Assembly (NCBI GenBank): GCA_017307755.1
Contig: JAFKGQ010000013.1
Span: forward strand, 124,001-188,000
Direction: 5' to 3'
Length of the DNA stretch: 64,000 nt
Origin: Chitinophagaceae bacterium
GTDB taxonomy: Bacteria; Bacteroidota; Bacteroidia; Chitinophagales; Chitinophagaceae
The notes below the pieces were generated by a model. The model was not told the origin of the DNA. It ran no database searches and was given only the letters and a program-made list of their open reading frames with translations. Both the position numbers and the translations under genes were made by a program. Below are positions 17,182 to 25,958 of this stretch, piece after piece (within the stretch, counting starts at the first letter, position 1; each line of letters begins with the position of its first letter).

Positions 17182-18045
17182 ATGAGACTCCTACTGGCCT
17201 TTTTATTACTGACCATCGGTATTCAAACAAATGCACAAACATCGATCACTGTGGGCGCCACTCCCAAAACCTCCGGGTATGCTCCTGTCAATGGTCTAAA
17301 AATGTATTATGAAGTGTACGGCGAGGGACGGCCGCTGGTGCTGGTCCATGGCAGCTATATGAATATCCCTCTGAACTGGGGAGAGTTGATCCCCCTCCTG
17401 TCCAAAAACCATAAGGTGATCGCATTTGAAATGCAGGGTCATGGCAGGACGGCGGATATTGACCGGCCCTATTCTTATCCGGCCCTGGCAGATGATATAG
17501 CCGGGTTATTAAAATACCTGAAGATCGACAGCGCTGACGTGCTGGGATACAGCCTGGGTGCAACGATCGCTTTGCAATTCACCATCGCCCATCCATCCAT
17601 GGTCAGCAAACTTATTTTTATTTCATCCACTTATAAATATGAAGGATGGATCAAGGCCGCCAGGGATCTTTTTCCTACCATGAAACCCGAGTTCCTTGAA
17701 CAAACGCCGCTGAAAACTCAATACGATGCCCTCGCTCCCGACAAAAGCCACTGGACAGCCTTTGTGACCCGACTGTCAAAGTTTGACGCAACTCCATTCG
17801 ACCTGGGCGCTGACAAGGTCCGGGCGGTCAAATGCCCGGTGTTGATCATCAAAGGAGACAATGATGGGGTCGAGCTGAGCCATGTATCGGAAATGTACCA
17901 GTTGTTGGGCGGCGGAACTTTTGCGGATATGATAGGGCTGCCTTCTTCCCAACTGGCCATCGTGCCGGGTACTACCCATGTCACGCTGATGATGCAGACA
18001 GAGACGATGGCGGGCCTGATCACACCATTCCTTGACAAGAAGTGA
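17182..18045 (+). CDS. Exported alpha/beta-fold hydrolase
   Basis: A 287-residue alpha/beta hydrolase with a signal peptide (MRLLLAFLLLTIGIQTNAQ). The oxyanion motif VLVHGSYMN, the nucleophile elbow GYSLGA (Ser124), the acid in KGDND (D226 or D228) and the catalytic His266 (PGTTHVTLMM) are all present. It should act in the periplasm on a small ester, lactone or related substrate; the specificity cannot be read from the sequence. It is transcribed towards the candidate immunity gene and ends 7 bp from it, so the two share a convergent junction. It is probably not part of the secretion locus. Confidence 0.88.
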   Translation: MRLLLAFLLLTIGIQTNAQTSITVGATPKTSGYAPVNGLKMYYEVYGEGRPLVLVHGSYMNIPLNWGELIPLLSKNHKVIAFEMQGHGRTADIDRPYSYPALADDIAGLLKYLKIDSADVLGYSLGATIALQFTIAHPSMVSKLIFISSTYKYEGWIKAARDLFPTMKPEFLEQTPLKTQYDALAPDKSHWTAFVTRLSKFDATPFDLGADKVRAVKCPVLIIKGDNDGVELSHVSEMYQLLGGGTFADMIGLPSSQLAIVPGTTHVTLMMQTETMAGLITPFLDKK

Positions 18046-18052
18046 TCTATCT

Positions 18053-18628
18053 CTATTTCTTTTCCCGAAAGAGGTCCTTTTGATCGCTGCCGGCGGGCTT
18101 GCCCGACCGTAGATAATCGATCATCCGGTTCTGGGTGGAGAATTCAGCCTGATACATAGGATGGTTGATCAGTTCGCTGTTGTCTTTAAGACCGAGGTCG
18201 TTCAGCAGTATATTGTCAATTATATTGAGAGGCAGGCTGGACGACCCACCCAGTAAGATAAACGTTCTGTCCCGGATAAAGAGTAAAGAGTTGTAAAAGG
18301 CGCTGATCAAGTTGGCCTGTCCGGCATCATTGGTTTCATCCTGATCCAGCTCTTCATAAATATCATCATTCTCCAACGCCTCTATGTATTCATCCATCAG
18401 TTCTCCGTCGATCTTTGCCGGCCCTTTATCCACCACATACCAGAGGAAGGCCAGGACTTCGTTCAGGTCAAGGTCTTCCTCCTCCTCAAATTTTTCATTC
18501 AGCTCCTTGCCATACTGTTTGAATAAATATTCTGTTATCCATACGGGGAAAAAAAGCTGTTGCTGAAAAGGGAGTCCTTCCATGCTCTTTAATACCTTTT
18601 CTTTATACCCCAGAAAAGTCGTTTCCAT
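18053..18628 (-). CDS. Candidate immunity protein for the Rhs toxin (acidic, DUF416-like)
   Basis: A 191-residue, strongly acidic, helical protein (ELNEKFEEEEDLDLNEV, EALENDDIYEELDQDE). The N-terminus, LKSMEGLPFQQQLFFPVWITEYLF.., is reminiscent of DUF416/YjaG-like proteins, which include predicted immunity proteins; this is a resemblance only. It starts 14 bp after the stop codon of the rhs gene on the same strand and is the last gene of the secretion locus. That is the standard position for the immunity gene of a C-terminal Rhs toxin. There is no signal peptide, in agreement with a toxin that acts in the cytoplasm, such as a nucleic-acid deaminase. Confidence 0.68.
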   Translation of the reverse strand: METTFLGYKEKVLKSMEGLPFQQQLFFPVWITEYLFKQYGKELNEKFEEEEDLDLNEVLAFLWYVVDKGPAKIDGELMDEYIEALENDDIYEELDQDETNDAGQANLISAFYNSLLFIRDRTFILLGGSSSLPLNIIDNILLNDLGLKDNSELINHPMYQAEFSTQNRMIDYLRSGKPAGSDQKDLFREKK

Positions 18629-18642
18629 ATTTTAATATTCTC

Positions 18643-21600
18643 CTATTTTGCTGCACATTCCACGTGCGGTTGACAATGTTCACAAGATTCGTTTCGCTGG
18701 TTCTTAGCCCAGGAGATGCCCCACTTCGGGAATTTGGTTCCTTTTGGTGCATTCCGGATAATGATCCTTTCAGCGTGGTTTAGCCGGCGGGTACCTAGCT
18801 TATCGCCCTTGATGGCAGCTCTGGCAGGTTTGTTCCTGAAAATATTTTCTTCGGGCACTCCCAGCGCTTTCAACTTCTCCACCTGCGCACCATTCAGCTT
18901 GCTGGTCCTGAACCTGCCGCCGCTGGCAGCAGCGAACAATTGCGTTCCACCCCCCGGGACTTCCCCCTGACCGATGGCGACCGTCTGACTTCTGAAAGCC
19001 CTTGGGTCATCGGCGATCACATTATGCACCGTCCTTGCCATCTCCGCCAGCTTGTCGTCAAAGATGGGCGTCAACCCCAGCAGGTCCGTCCAATAATTCG
19101 GATCGCTGACATAGCTGTAACTGTTGATACCCCCCTCCAGCCGGATGGGGTCCTGGTTAATATACGTGCCTTCCTCCGGGCTGTAATAACGGAAGCGGTT
19201 GTAATACAACCCTGTCTCCACATCTTCATACTGTCCCAGGTACCGGAAGGGCATGTCCTCACGCCGGCCCGTTAAAGATCGCACTCTTCCATAAATATCC
19301 AATACGCCTTCCCAGGATTTTTTGCCTTCTTCATCATACGAGGCCTCCGGTGTGCCATGATAATCGCAGACGATGCTGTAGGCATGTCCATCTTTGAGCT
19401 TGGCGACAGGGGCAAACCCGTCTGCCTCAAAGACCCAGGTAGTCATGTCGGATGTTGGCTCGGGCTGACTTTGCTGCAGCTCACCTTCTTCTGTGACGAT
19501 AGCCTTGGGACGTCTGCTTTCGGCATAGGTCCATTCGTGCAGGATGGTATTGCCATCCCATATCCAACGGGTGACCCTTCCATCGAAGGTCTTTTCGATC
19601 CTTCGTCCCAGGGCGTCATATTTAAAACAAACGATCTTCCCATCCGGCCGGATGACCCTGGCCAACATGCCGTTGCCCTGCCATTGGTATTGCCATTTTT
19701 TTCCTGTCGATCTCTCCGTCTTACTGATGAGACGGCCCTCTACATCATAGACGTATCTGTAAACATCACTCTCCAGCAGCGCACCCGCAGGACTATACTT
19801 TCTGTCACTCCTATCCCTGCTGCTATATATATTCCCCGTCTCGTCCACCGTCCGGTGAAGCATAGAGCCGTCCGCATATTGGGCAAAGATCAGATTGCCC
19901 CAAACATCGTGCTTATAACGCGTCTGCCCCCGGGAAAGCCCGTCAAAGATCCCGCTTAATTTATCACCCGTCTCCCAGGTATATTTTTTCCAGCTGGTCG
20001 CTACCTTATTACGGGTAACACGCTGTTCAGTCACATGACCCGAAGGGTCGTATGCCCGGCTGCTGACAATATCCCCCGGCAACATCCGATCTATCTCCTG
20101 GCCCTCGCCATTGTGCTTCATCTGACATGACCAGGAAGCATCCCCACCCGTAGCCCGCAGTCCGACAGACAAAGCGCCCGCACGTTGTATGTCGATGGTT
20201 GCACCCAAACTGCTCCTCACACCCACTCTCTTCCCATTCTTATCGTATTTACTCTTTACATAATACTGGTCCTGCCACTCCGTCTCGACCGCCCCCAGCT
20301 TATCACGTTGGAATTGTATAGTGGTATGCTCGTTGGCCGCCTCGGATATGTTACCCATCTTGTCGTACCGGAAGAATTCCCAACTGCCGTCATGGTGTTC
20401 TGTACGAACGATCCTCCCATTGGCATCGTACTCATAATTCGTATACCGGTGGTCTGGCCGCTCTATCCTTGCCACCCTTCCCGCAGCATCACGCCGGTAC
20501 TTCCTGCGAATGCCATCGAAACCTGTCTCGCCAACCACCTCATCCCTCGCATTATATTCAAAAAGATAATATTGACCCGCCTCATTGATCACGGCTTTCA
20601 GCCGTTGGGCGCTGTCATATATATATTGCTGCTCGATACCATTATGCTTCCTCCTGGTCAGATCCCCCAATGGCGTATATCCATATTCTATCTTTCCATT
20701 CCTATCCGTCACTTCTGTAATCTCTGTATAAGCATTGTATTCCAGCCGGATGTTATTACCATCGGGCAGATACATCTGCCGCAGACGGCAAAGCGCATCG
20801 TACGTATAATGTCTTATCTGCCCTTCGGAGTCCATGGCCCGGGTACAGTTGCCCAGGTGATCGTATTGCCATTGAGCTTTACCCAATGCCCATTCCATAC
20901 AGATGAGGTTCTCATCTTCATCATATTGAAAATTGGTCTTTTCTTTTCCGTTGAGCACCATCGCCGACAATTGCCCTTTTTCGTTATATTCATAGCCAGT
21001 GGTCTGGCCATTGGGGTAATTGACAAAACGGAGCCTTCTCTCCGCATCGTAGCCAAAGGTGTCGCTGTTCCCGTCGGGATGGATGACCAGCTTCACCTGG
21101 TGATGGTCGTTGTAAAAGATCTGAATGCTGGTGTGATCCGGCAGGATCATTTCTTTCACCCAGCCTTTGTCATTGTATACATAGCCCGTGACATTCCCCA
21201 GTTCATCCGTCGTTCTGAAGACCTGCATGTCTTCGGTGTATTCTGTATACCGGCTGACGCCATAGTGGTCCGTCTCCTGTACGCAGCAATTGTTCTCGTC
21301 ATGCCAGTAAGTGGTGGTGTTCCCCACGCTGTTGGTCACTTCCGTACAGCCATTGTGATAGACGATCCAGCCTTCCTGTATACCTCCGTCACCCCATGTA
21401 TGTACGCAGCGGCCTTTCTCATCATACTCCCAAAAGAAATTTTGTCCGTTGCGATCCGTCTTCTTCACCATCTTATGATCGATGTACTCCATATGGGTGA
21501 TCTGCCCAAGGGCATCGGTGACAGCGGTCAGATCGCCGGCCTCATTGTAATCATACGCCACGAGGGTCTGAACATGGCCCTTGTGCCGCAGGTCGACGCG

Positions 21601-22734
21601 GGTGATACGACTACGGTCCCGGTGCAGCAGCAGCCGTCTGCCGGCGCTATCGGTAATGCCCGTCAGCTGTTGTCTGTCATAGTGGAGCTGGATGCGGTAG
21701 CCGCTGTAGTCCTCAATAAAAGACAGACGGATAGTATCCGGAGAGACAGCCTGGTTAAAATGGAGATAAAGGCTTTCGTTATAATCCTCGGCAAGAAAAT
21801 TCCCATTGGCCTTCCTGCGTAGCAACAGTTTCTCCTGTTTGTGATAGTATTCGTCACCAGCTTCCAGCCAGGGGAAGGCAGCCACTCTTCCGTCTTCCAG
21901 AAGCATCGCCATGGCCCCTTCTTCCGGCATTAATATGATCGCTCGGTCGTAGCAGAGGTGTGTGCCATGTCCCAGCGAACCTTCCAAACGGGCATCGCTG
22001 TCCCAGTTGCGCAGCCACAACAGGGGGATGGGTCCGGGCAATTCAAAGTCGGCGTATTCGTAGTTTACCCGCCCTGTGATCAGATCCACAGGCTCAAAGC
22101 CCATTTTACAAAGGGCTTTTTTTAGTTTGGCGCTGGCGCCTGCCTTCCCTGCCAGCTTGCCGTTGAGCTTCTTCATCAACTTGGCGGCGATCTTCCCCAG
22201 CACCTTTAGAAAACAACCAAATACAAACGCTTTTAACAGGGCCATGAGGCTAAAATTCGGTACCAGCGGGCCGCCTACATTGACAGGAGCGCCCCATTGC
22301 AGGGGGATACAGAAGGACGTGGGTAGATATAAGGAGGGGATGGGAATGAACTTCCTGCCGGGACGGAAGCTGAGTGGGATCCCGATGTCGTTGCAGGTCA
22401 TCACCATATAACCGGCGCCGCTCATGGGAGCGCCATCCACCATGACCTTCTTGCTGCCAAAAAAGTTCTGGCTGTTGTGCCCGATGATGGGGAACAGTGT
22501 AAAGCCGGCGCCAAAAGGGATATGGACAAAAGTGATGATCATACCCATGGTATCCGTATTGCCCCGGGGTACGCCATTCACCTTCACCGTGGCGCCGATA
22601 AAAGGGATATAGTCGAAGGGGTCGATGACGAGCCCGATATAAGGATGGGGCAACGGCACGAAAGGGAAGGGCAGGTTCACAAAGTGAATGTCGATCCCGA
22701 TCACTGGTTTTAAATGCGTATTGGCAACGTACAT
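18643..22734 (-). CDS. Rhs effector: PAAR-like N-terminus, Rhs cage, C-terminal deaminase-like toxin
   Basis: A 1363-residue polymorphic effector. The N-terminal 1-150 is a hydrophobic PAAR-like domain with two similar turns (GATVKVNGVPRGNT and GSKKVMVDGAPMSG). A hydrophobic/basic helical segment spans about 160-190. A DUF6531 start follows (FEPVDLITGRVNYEYADFELPGP, from about 212), then many YD repeats to about residue 1140. The RHS core (GLYYNRFRYYSPEEGTYINQDPIRLEGG) ends at PNYWTDLLGL. The last 142 residues contain HAE (1320-1322) and CEHC (1351-1354), the zinc signature of deaminase-fold toxins. The start at 22734 leaves 11 bp from the upstream gene; an ATG at 22833 would overlap it. It should be loaded on VgrG and delivered by the T6SS. 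Confidence 0.92.
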   Translation of the reverse strand: MYVANTHLKPVIGIDIHFVNLPFPFVPLPHPYIGLVIDPFDYIPFIGATVKVNGVPRGNTDTMGMIITFVHIPFGAGFTLFPIIGHNSQNFFGSKKVMVDGAPMSGAGYMVMTCNDIGIPLSFRPGRKFIPIPSLYLPTSFCIPLQWGAPVNVGGPLVPNFSLMALLKAFVFGCFLKVLGKIAAKLMKKLNGKLAGKAGASAKLKKALCKMGFEPVDLITGRVNYEYADFELPGPIPLLWLRNWDSDARLEGSLGHGTHLCYDRAIILMPEEGAMAMLLEDGRVAAFPWLEAGDEYYHKQEKLLLRRKANGNFLAEDYNESLYLHFNQAVSPDTIRLSFIEDYSGYRIQLHYDRQQLTGITDSAGRRLLLHRDRSRITRVDLRHKGHVQTLVAYDYNEAGDLTAVTDALGQITHMEYIDHKMVKKTDRNGQNFFWEYDEKGRCVHTWGDGGIQEGWIVYHNGCTEVTNSVGNTTTYWHDENNCCVQETDHYGVSRYTEYTEDMQVFRTTDELGNVTGYVYNDKGWVKEMILPDHTSIQIFYNDHHQVKLVIHPDGNSDTFGYDAERRLRFVNYPNGQTTGYEYNEKGQLSAMVLNGKEKTNFQYDEDENLICMEWALGKAQWQYDHLGNCTRAMDSEGQIRHYTYDALCRLRQMYLPDGNNIRLEYNAYTEITEVTDRNGKIEYGYTPLGDLTRRKHNGIEQQYIYDSAQRLKAVINEAGQYYLFEYNARDEVVGETGFDGIRRKYRRDAAGRVARIERPDHRYTNYEYDANGRIVRTEHHDGSWEFFRYDKMGNISEAANEHTTIQFQRDKLGAVETEWQDQYYVKSKYDKNGKRVGVRSSLGATIDIQRAGALSVGLRATGGDASWSCQMKHNGEGQEIDRMLPGDIVSSRAYDPSGHVTEQRVTRNKVATSWKKYTWETGDKLSGIFDGLSRGQTRYKHDVWGNLIFAQYADGSMLHRTVDETGNIYSSRDRSDRKYSPAGALLESDVYRYVYDVEGRLISKTERSTGKKWQYQWQGNGMLARVIRPDGKIVCFKYDALGRRIEKTFDGRVTRWIWDGNTILHEWTYAESRRPKAIVTEEGELQQSQPEPTSDMTTWVFEADGFAPVAKLKDGHAYSIVCDYHGTPEASYDEEGKKSWEGVLDIYGRVRSLTGRREDMPFRYLGQYEDVETGLYYNRFRYYSPEEGTYINQDPIRLEGGINSYSYVSDPNYWTDLLGLTPIFDDKLAEMARTVHNVIADDPRAFRSQTVAIGQGEVPGGGTQLFAAASGGRFRTSKLNGAQVEKLKALGVPEENIFRNKPARAAIKGDKLGTRRLNHAERIIIRNAPKGTKFPKWGISWAKNQRNESCEHCQPHVECAAK

Positions 22735-22745
22735 AATACAGTATA

Positions 22746-24101
22746 TTAGTCTTCTATCAGCGCCTGTTGTTCTACTTCCCTTATCCGCTGACGCGTGTAG
22801 TTCTTTTCCATTTCTTCCACCCCTTCCCGCCATCCGGGTCCGTAGGCCTGTTGCATTTTCTCCTCCACGCGCTTATCCTCTTTTTCTTTTAAAAATTCTG
22901 CCGCCAAAAATCCATATTCCGACCCCAGCACCTCATCCTCGCTCAACTCATCGGTCAATGACATGGCCGAAAGAACAGCCATTTCTTTTTCTTTATCAAA
23001 GTTTTTGTACCGGGCAAAAACAAATACTTTATAGTAGGCAGAAACCGCCTGTGTATAATACCCGAACCCCACAGCCTCCTCTCCCATGCGCATAAACCAT
23101 TCCAGCGCATCCTTTCTTTGCTTCCGTATCTGGCAATGCGATCCCTTATAGGAATAATATTGCAATAGCAGGGACTTCATACTTTCTTCACCTTTTTCGA
23201 TGCCTTTTCTGCAGACTTTCAGACCCTCTGCCAACAATGTCTCAATTTTCTCGTGGGATCTGAAATTGAAGAGCATCCCGGCATAGGAGATATAGGCGGT
23301 GGCCAGTAGGAGTTGGTCGCCGGATTTCCTCCCCAGCGCCAGGGCTTTTTCGCCCCAGTCCTGCAGTCGTTGGCGGTCCTTTTTTGCAGAAGCCTCTCCC
23401 ATTTCGAACAGACATTGCCGGAAAGAGGCGTGTGGATCGCCGGCAGCTCCTGCAGTAGCTATCTCCCGGATGGCCTGCTCCATTCGAAGGTCATGCTGCA
23501 GGGTGCAGCTATGGGCGGCATGTCGTTCAAAAACAGGGCCCCAGAAATTTCCCTGTGTATGATCGAAGAGCAGCAGTTGAAGACCCTCGGGCAGATCCTG
23601 CTGCATCCAGTTTTCCAACCATATATTAAAAGCTGCGGGGGAGGGCATCTCCTTTGGCAACAATGCCGCCACAAAAGACGTCGACCCCATCCCGAGCCAC
23701 TGACGATAAGACCCCATCATCTCTCCTAACAAGCTGTTGCAGCCGTCATAGTCCATCCCGGCAACAGCCGCGCGAAACCTTGCCGTATCCCAGTCCCCCT
23801 TCACCCCAGCCGCAGCCAGTTGTCGCCGTTGCTCCGCATTTTCATCATACTCCTGTAACCAGTTCGACATGATCGCATGGCTATAATTTTCCGCTTCCGC
23901 AAAAGGAGTATAAAAGAATACGAAGAGGTTGTCCAGGCCGCCATGCTGCGAAGCTTCCAGACGACAAAACCCTTCGTACATACGGTGGTCTTCCGGGCGC
24001 AGCATCCACCGGATCAGGCGATGCCGGGGGCGGACCTCTTGCTGCCAGCGACGGGCCATTTCGCCCAGTCGCTGCATGATCGGGTTATGCTGGTGTATCA
24101 T
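22746..24101 (-). CDS. Helical (TPR-like) protein between vgrG and rhs, candidate effector adaptor
   Basis: A 451-residue all-helical soluble protein. The C-terminal half shows degenerate TPR-type helical pairs (DRQRLQDWGEKALALGRKSGDQLLLATAYISYAGMLF; RKDALEWFMRMGEEAVGFGYYTQAVSAYYKVFV). The N-terminal half (FFYTPFAEAENYSHAIMSNW... EGLQLLLFDHTQGNFWGPVF) has no family I recognise. It begins 2 bp after vgrG and ends 11 bp before rhs. In other T6SSs the gene between vgrG and an effector often encodes an adaptor or chaperone (DUF4123, DUF1795/EagR, DUF2169). This protein resembles none of these but holds the same place, so I infer a loading role. Function is unproven. Confidence 0.7.
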   Translation of the reverse strand: MIHQHNPIMQRLGEMARRWQQEVRPRHRLIRWMLRPEDHRMYEGFCRLEASQHGGLDNLFVFFYTPFAEAENYSHAIMSNWLQEYDENAEQRRQLAAAGVKGDWDTARFRAAVAGMDYDGCNSLLGEMMGSYRQWLGMGSTSFVAALLPKEMPSPAAFNIWLENWMQQDLPEGLQLLLFDHTQGNFWGPVFERHAAHSCTLQHDLRMEQAIREIATAGAAGDPHASFRQCLFEMGEASAKKDRQRLQDWGEKALALGRKSGDQLLLATAYISYAGMLFNFRSHEKIETLLAEGLKVCRKGIEKGEESMKSLLLQYYSYKGSHCQIRKQRKDALEWFMRMGEEAVGFGYYTQAVSAYYKVFVFARYKNFDKEKEMAVLSAMSLTDELSEDEVLGSEYGFLAAEFLKEKEDKRVEEKMQQAYGPGWREGVEEMEKNYTRQRIREVEQQALIED

Positions 24102-24103
24102 AA

Positions 24104-25921
24104 TTATGTATTGATGTTGACCATGCCGCCACGGATTGCCGTGACTTCCTGTCCGTTGGCTTCCACAGCCGTCCCGCTCAGCGAAACCTTGCTTTGTCCA
24201 AAGAGGTTGACTTCCGTATGAGCGGAAGCTTCCACTTTGTTCTGGGATTCCAGGCTGACCATTGTCTCGGATTGGACGGTGACATTGTTTTTTCCAAAAA
24301 GGGTGGCCGTATCCGATAGTTGTCCGTCCAATTTTTTCGACTCGAGGTACACTTCGTTCTCCGCCAGCATGGTGATCTTCTTCGTATTGAAAATGATCTC
24401 GTCGGTGGCATTGATGACCACCGTCTTATTGGACTTGAAGGTGATATTGCCGGCGCCGTCCATCATCATGCTGTTGCCGTCCTTGTCCTCTACAAAGACG
24501 CTGCCTGCCGCATCGTTCATAATGACCTTGTTCCCGCTGCGCGTCTGTAATGCCTTTACATCATTGCCCCCATTGCTAAAACTATTTCCGGCAGCGCCGT
24601 GATAGACGGTGCCGATGACATAGGGTTTTACGGCGCTGTCCCCTTCAAAACCCGCGATGACCTCCTCTCCTACTTCGGGGATAAAGAACATGCCTTTCCC
24701 CCCGCCGCCATGTGGGCTGGTAACCCTTATCCAGGGGGTTTTCTCCGAGCCATTCATCCAATAGAACTTTACGCGCACCCGCCCCAGCCCCTTCGGGTCA
24801 TGGTTGTCGGTGACGAGGGCGCTCTGCGTTTCACAGGGTGGCGGCATAGGTGTTGCAACGGGCGGAACTTTTATACTGGATGGAACTGCGACAAAATCAT
24901 TGTTATAATTACCTTGTCCATCCGCAAAATGATTGACGGACACCACGGTGTAATCCCCATAAGTCTCATCGCCCTGGTTAAAAAAGTTTTTTCCCTGCAC
25001 GCTCACCTGTCCACCGATGGCAACCCCGGGATGGCCGCTGGCGCCGTTGAAACGTACATGGTTACTGCTCTGCATGGCGGACTGGATATTGACGACGTCG
25101 TCCAGTTGCTTCTTATTTGTGAGAAAATGATTGTTCCATACTTTTGGTTGCGCCGCATACACTGTCTGACTGGCCTGGAGGGCAATCTTACCCAGCTCAT
25201 TGAGGCCGGCCTTGCCTTCAATACCACTGGGGGTACTGGTGTACACCTGGTGGTTCATATAATCATAGGCCATCATTTGTAGAGTGGCAGGACGCACCTG
25301 CAAGGCCATTGTAAATCGGCTGAGCGTGCTGCCGAAAGTAAGGGAAGTACTATTTGATCCTGCCGGAGGCCCTATCATCAGGCTGCGGCCATCATAGTAC
25401 AGCCACTCGCCATAAGTGGCGCAAAGACGGGAAAGGAATTGCCAGGCTGTCTCCTTGTATTGAACATAGTAGGAGAGCGTCTCCGGGTACAACGGGGCAA
25501 CTTTCGGGTTCAAAAGATTTTGTGGAAAGTGTTTCAGGACATCCTGTGCGATGTTCTTCACCGCCTTTTTTTCCCAGCTTTTGCAATGAGGGCCATTGTC
25601 AAGGATGATCGTAGGGCTGTGGCCGGTGATGATGATGTCTCCGTTATAGCTGGCGAAGCGGGATGTCTCCACCTGGGTGACGACACCACTAAAACGGAGT
25701 TGTCCTTCCATTCCTACGGAATTGATCTGCGCAACAAGATTGGCGCCCATCAGGTTCTTCGATTGGCTGAATATATTGCCCGTGTTACCATCGATGGATA
25801 CGGCGGGGCACACCAGCCTGAATACATGATGGGAAAAAATTCCCTGGGTAAGCTGAAAGGACGAGAACTGCGTGATAGGAGCGCCGGCAATGCTGATAGT
25901 TGTGCTGACTAACTGTGCCAT
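24104..25921 (-). CDS. tssI: T6SS spike protein VgrG (TssI)
   Basis: A 605-residue VgrG. Residues 1-360 form the gp27-like part (SIAGAPITQFSSFQLTQGIFSHHVFRL at the start). About 365-442 is the gp5 OB-fold (ALVTDNHDPKGLGRVRVKF, PWIRVTSPHGGGGKGMFFIPEVGEEV, PYVIGTVYHG). From about 455 a beta-helical needle follows (NKVIMNDAAGSVFVEDKDGN, then repeated VxL/VxI strands). There is no C-terminal effector extension, so cargo must ride on the tip, most likely the PAAR-like Rhs protein encoded two genes later. It lies 37 bp after the second tssD gene. Confidence 0.94.
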   Translation of the reverse strand: MAQLVSTTISIAGAPITQFSSFQLTQGIFSHHVFRLVCPAVSIDGNTGNIFSQSKNLMGANLVAQINSVGMEGQLRFSGVVTQVETSRFASYNGDIIITGHSPTIILDNGPHCKSWEKKAVKNIAQDVLKHFPQNLLNPKVAPLYPETLSYYVQYKETAWQFLSRLCATYGEWLYYDGRSLMIGPPAGSNSTSLTFGSTLSRFTMALQVRPATLQMMAYDYMNHQVYTSTPSGIEGKAGLNELGKIALQASQTVYAAQPKVWNNHFLTNKKQLDDVVNIQSAMQSSNHVRFNGASGHPGVAIGGQVSVQGKNFFNQGDETYGDYTVVSVNHFADGQGNYNNDFVAVPSSIKVPPVATPMPPPCETQSALVTDNHDPKGLGRVRVKFYWMNGSEKTPWIRVTSPHGGGGKGMFFIPEVGEEVIAGFEGDSAVKPYVIGTVYHGAAGNSFSNGGNDVKALQTRSGNKVIMNDAAGSVFVEDKDGNSMMMDGAGNITFKSNKTVVINATDEIIFNTKKITMLAENEVYLESKKLDGQLSDTATLFGKNNVTVQSETMVSLESQNKVEASAHTEVNLFGQSKVSLSGTAVEANGQEVTAIRGGMVNINT

Positions 25922-25958
25922 AAAAAAAAGTATCGTTTATGGTGAGTTCCGCACCGGA

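Noticed and set aside
19357..19959. Long frames on the plus strand inside rhs (also 20185-21822)
   Set aside because: They are antisense shadows of the Rhs repeats. The rhs frame is clearly coding, with YD repeats and the core motif, and the antisense translations have no domain.
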